A stretch of DNA of 64,000 nucleotides from Affinirhizobium straminoryzae. Its GTDB lineage: Bacteria; Pseudomonadota; Alphaproteobacteria; Rhizobiales; Rhizobiaceae. The position numbers and the translations under genes are program-made. The stretch spans positions 18,912 through 82,911 of the forward strand of contig NZ_VJMG01000018.1 in assembly GCF_007004135.1 (NCBI RefSeq), written 5' to 3'. Below the pieces are notes generated by a model that was not told the DNA's origin, did not search any database, and saw only the letters and a list, made by a program, of their open reading frames with translations. Shown piece by piece: positions 62,433 to 64,000 of the stretch (the stretch's first letter is position 1; each line of letters starts with the position of its first letter).

Positions 62433-63635
62433 TCACCCGAACGGCCGCGTGATCGAGGTGGCCGGCTCGGTAAAGAAGACGGGGCCGGTGTCGGACATGT
62501 AGATGATGTCTTCCAGGCGCACGCCGCATTCGCCATAGATCGCCAGCATCGGTTCGTCGGAAAACACCATACCCGGCGCCAGACGGGTCGTGTTGCCGCG
62601 CACGATGTAGGGTTCCTCGTGGATGTCCATGCCGAGGCCGTGGCCGGTGCGGTGCGGGAGGCCGGGCACCTTGTAGTCGGGGCCATAGCCCGCATCGGTC
62701 AGCACCTTGCGGGCGGCGGCATCCACGGCCTCGCAGGTCGCGCCCAGCTGCGCGGCGTCAAAGGCGGCGCGGTGGGCCTTCTGCTCCAGCGCCCAGATCT
62801 CCCGCTGGCGGTCGGTCGGTTCGCCGAAGACGTAGGTGCGGGTGATATCCGAGCAATAGCGATGGATATGGGCGCCGAGATCGATCAGCACCATATCGCC
62901 CCGCTTCAGGGTCTGGGGATAGGGCACGCCATGCGGATAGGCCGTGGCCTCCCCGAATTGCGCAGCGGCGAAGATGTGGCGCATGCCGAGCCTTGCATGC
63001 GCGGCGGCGATGAAATCCGTCACCTCCGTTGTCGAGACGCCTTCGTAAAGCCCCTGCCAGACCGCCTTGTGGACGCCGCGGCTTGCCGTCATCGCCGTCT
63101 GGATGATGGCGATTTCCGTGGCGGACTTGATCTGGCGGCAGCCCGCGATCAGGGGCTTTGCGCTGATCACCGGCAGCCGCTCCCCGAGATGGCCGGCAAT
63201 CGGGTCGGAGAAGGCAAAGGGGGTGGCGGGGTCAAGGGCGAGACTGTTGCCCGCAGCCGGAAGCCGGCAGGCGATATCGGCAACGAGCGCCGTGGGATCC
63301 TCGTGTTCCTCCCAGGTGGCAATGTCGCCAGCAAGGGTGATGAGGGTTTCCGTCTTCGGCTGCTCGAAGGCGGGGCTGATATAGATGGGGGCGCCCGAGG
63401 ACGGGATGATCGCGCCATGCAGGCGCTCGCTCGCCCCGAGCGACATCGCGGTGAAGTAGGTCAGGCTGGAGGAGGTATCGAGATAGACGGCCTTCACCCC
63501 CGCCTCCCGCATCAGTGCCTGCAGCCGGGCGACGCGCGCCTGCAACTCCGCAAGCCCAATCGGGGGCACCGCTGCCGCAATGTTCTCGAAGGTGCCGAGA
63601 GACTGGGCAAACGGGATATAGTGGGGCGCGCTCAT
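62433..63635 (-). CDS. M24-family metallopeptidase (Xaa-Pro dipeptidase/creatinase fold)
   Basis: A 400-residue pita-bread-fold enzyme. The five metal ligands of M24 peptidases are visible: Asp in VLIDLGAHIH, Asp in YCSDITRTY, His in HRTGHGLGMDIHEEP, Glu in FSDEPMLAI and Glu in GVRLEDI. It should therefore be a metal enzyme (Xaa-Pro peptidase type), not a metal-free creatinase. An N-terminal creatinase-type domain is present. Start at 63635 (MSAPHYIPFA) is family-like, and ATGs at 63719 and 63758 would add a Pro-rich leader. Own promoter likely at 63819-63846. Confidence 0.88.
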   Translation of the reverse strand: MSAPHYIPFAQSLGTFENIAAAVPPIGLAELQARVARLQALMREAGVKAVYLDTSSSLTYFTAMSLGASERLHGAIIPSSGAPIYISPAFEQPKTETLITLAGDIATWEEHEDPTALVADIACRLPAAGNSLALDPATPFAFSDPIAGHLGERLPVISAKPLIAGCRQIKSATEIAIIQTAMTASRGVHKAVWQGLYEGVSTTEVTDFIAAAHARLGMRHIFAAAQFGEATAYPHGVPYPQTLKRGDMVLIDLGAHIHRYCSDITRTYVFGEPTDRQREIWALEQKAHRAAFDAAQLGATCEAVDAAARKVLTDAGYGPDYKVPGLPHRTGHGLGMDIHEEPYIVRGNTTRLAPGMVFSDEPMLAIYGECGVRLEDIIYMSDTGPVFFTEPATSITRPFG

Positions 63636-63818
63636 GCTGGACATTCCTGTGGATCGGGCCTGCGGATGGGGCCGTTGGGTTGGGTCGGTGGGTTGGGCCA
63701 GTGGCTCGGATGACGGGGACATGGCGGTCTCGCCGGCGGCCGCACCATGCGGTCGCACCGTCGCATAGGCTTTTTCGGGCGGACAGTGGCAATGGCATCA
63801 TCCCTGTTGACCAAGATC

Positions 63819-63846
63819 ATAATACAAAATGTCGACATTGTCGCAA
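63819..63846 (-). promoter_or_regulatory. Candidate promoter with palindrome for the M24 gene
   Basis: On the minus strand TTGCGA, 16 bases, then TATTAT. The spacer holds a perfect 12-bp palindrome AATGTCGACATT (63828-63839), a possible repressor site. The rest of 63636-64000 has no gene I can support. Confidence 0.45.
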
Positions 63847-64000
63847 TCAACAATCGGGGCTGATGGCTTGCCGCCCGCAAACCCGCACCGCTCGCAGCGG
63901 CTGCGCCTGCCGTTTCGCCGGAAGAGACGGGATCGGCTTCCAACTCCCCTTCTCGCCCGGCGCTCCCTGCTTCAGGCAGCCGCCCGCTCCATCCCTGATC

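Overview
The window is GC-rich DNA from an alphaproteobacterium, most likely a member of the Rhizobiaceae. The reasons are the soxBDAG order, the CobW-type GTPase followed by a WD40 gene, BioR-type boxes (TTATAGATAA) at bioY-bioB, RIME/REP-like palindromic repeats, DUF992 and many ABC/TRAP uptake operons. It looks chromosomal (rpsU, an aa3 oxidase small subunit, biotin genes). I see no rRNA, tRNA, phage, insertion sequence or CRISPR array.

Layout. 1-2.4 kb: a chemoreceptor cut by the window edge. 2.4-7.6 kb: heterotetrameric sarcosine oxidase operon soxBDAG (minus). 7.7-11.2 kb: a quinone oxidoreductase-like gene, rpsU, a TPR lipoprotein, a DUF992 protein and an aa3 oxidase subunit IV. 11.4-14.8 kb: a TRAP transporter (dctQM plus, dctP convergent). 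15-20.1 kb: class I amidotransferase hydrolase, 2-hydroxyacid dehydrogenase, LacI and MarR regulators, creatininase-family enzyme, and a VapBC-type toxin-antitoxin pair whose antitoxin has an in-frame stop. 20.1-22.3 kb: zinc-type COG0523 GTPase with a very His-rich loop, plus a WD40 protein. 22.3-27.1 kb: a possible lipid-modification group (CDP-alcohol phosphatidyltransferase, flippase-like protein, membrane sulfatase/phosphotransferase) and a WGR protein, flanked by inverted copies of a composite repeat. 27.2-33.9 kb: LacI regulator, BPSL0067-type cysteine hydrolase, and a five-gene ABC sugar/glycerol-phosphate operon headed by a metallophosphoesterase. 34.1-37.0 kb: bioY-bioB with BioR-type boxes and a GntR regulator, probably BioR. 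37.1-48.2 kb: a MalT-like regulator, hydantoinase/oxoprolinase hyuB-hyuA and a spermidine/putrescine-type ABC transporter, interrupted by repeats. 48.6-53.2 kb: GntR regulator and a dipeptide/nickel-type ABC importer without a binding protein. 53.3-58.5 kb: CMD-family protein, an AT-richer acyltransferase-3/SGNH gene and two sulfotransferases. 58.6-63.6 kb: an orphan peptide-type binding protein, SGNH hydrolase, enolase-superfamily dehydratase and M24 peptidase.

Themes. Most of the window is uptake and catabolism of small organic N/C compounds, arranged as translationally coupled operons each with a local regulator. Sarcosine oxidase, a creatininase-family enzyme, an N-methylhydantoinase-type pair and an M24 (creatinase-fold) enzyme suggest, without proving, a route from creatinine or methylhydantoin to sarcosine. 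Shared operator-like motifs before the binding-protein-less importer (49.65 kb) and before the enolase/SGNH/binding-protein operon (62.18 kb) suggest that they are one regulon split by a surface-modification island. Coordinates of starts were chosen by reading frame, Shine-Dalgarno sequences and overlaps with neighbours. Functions rest on recognised motifs only, because no database search was possible.
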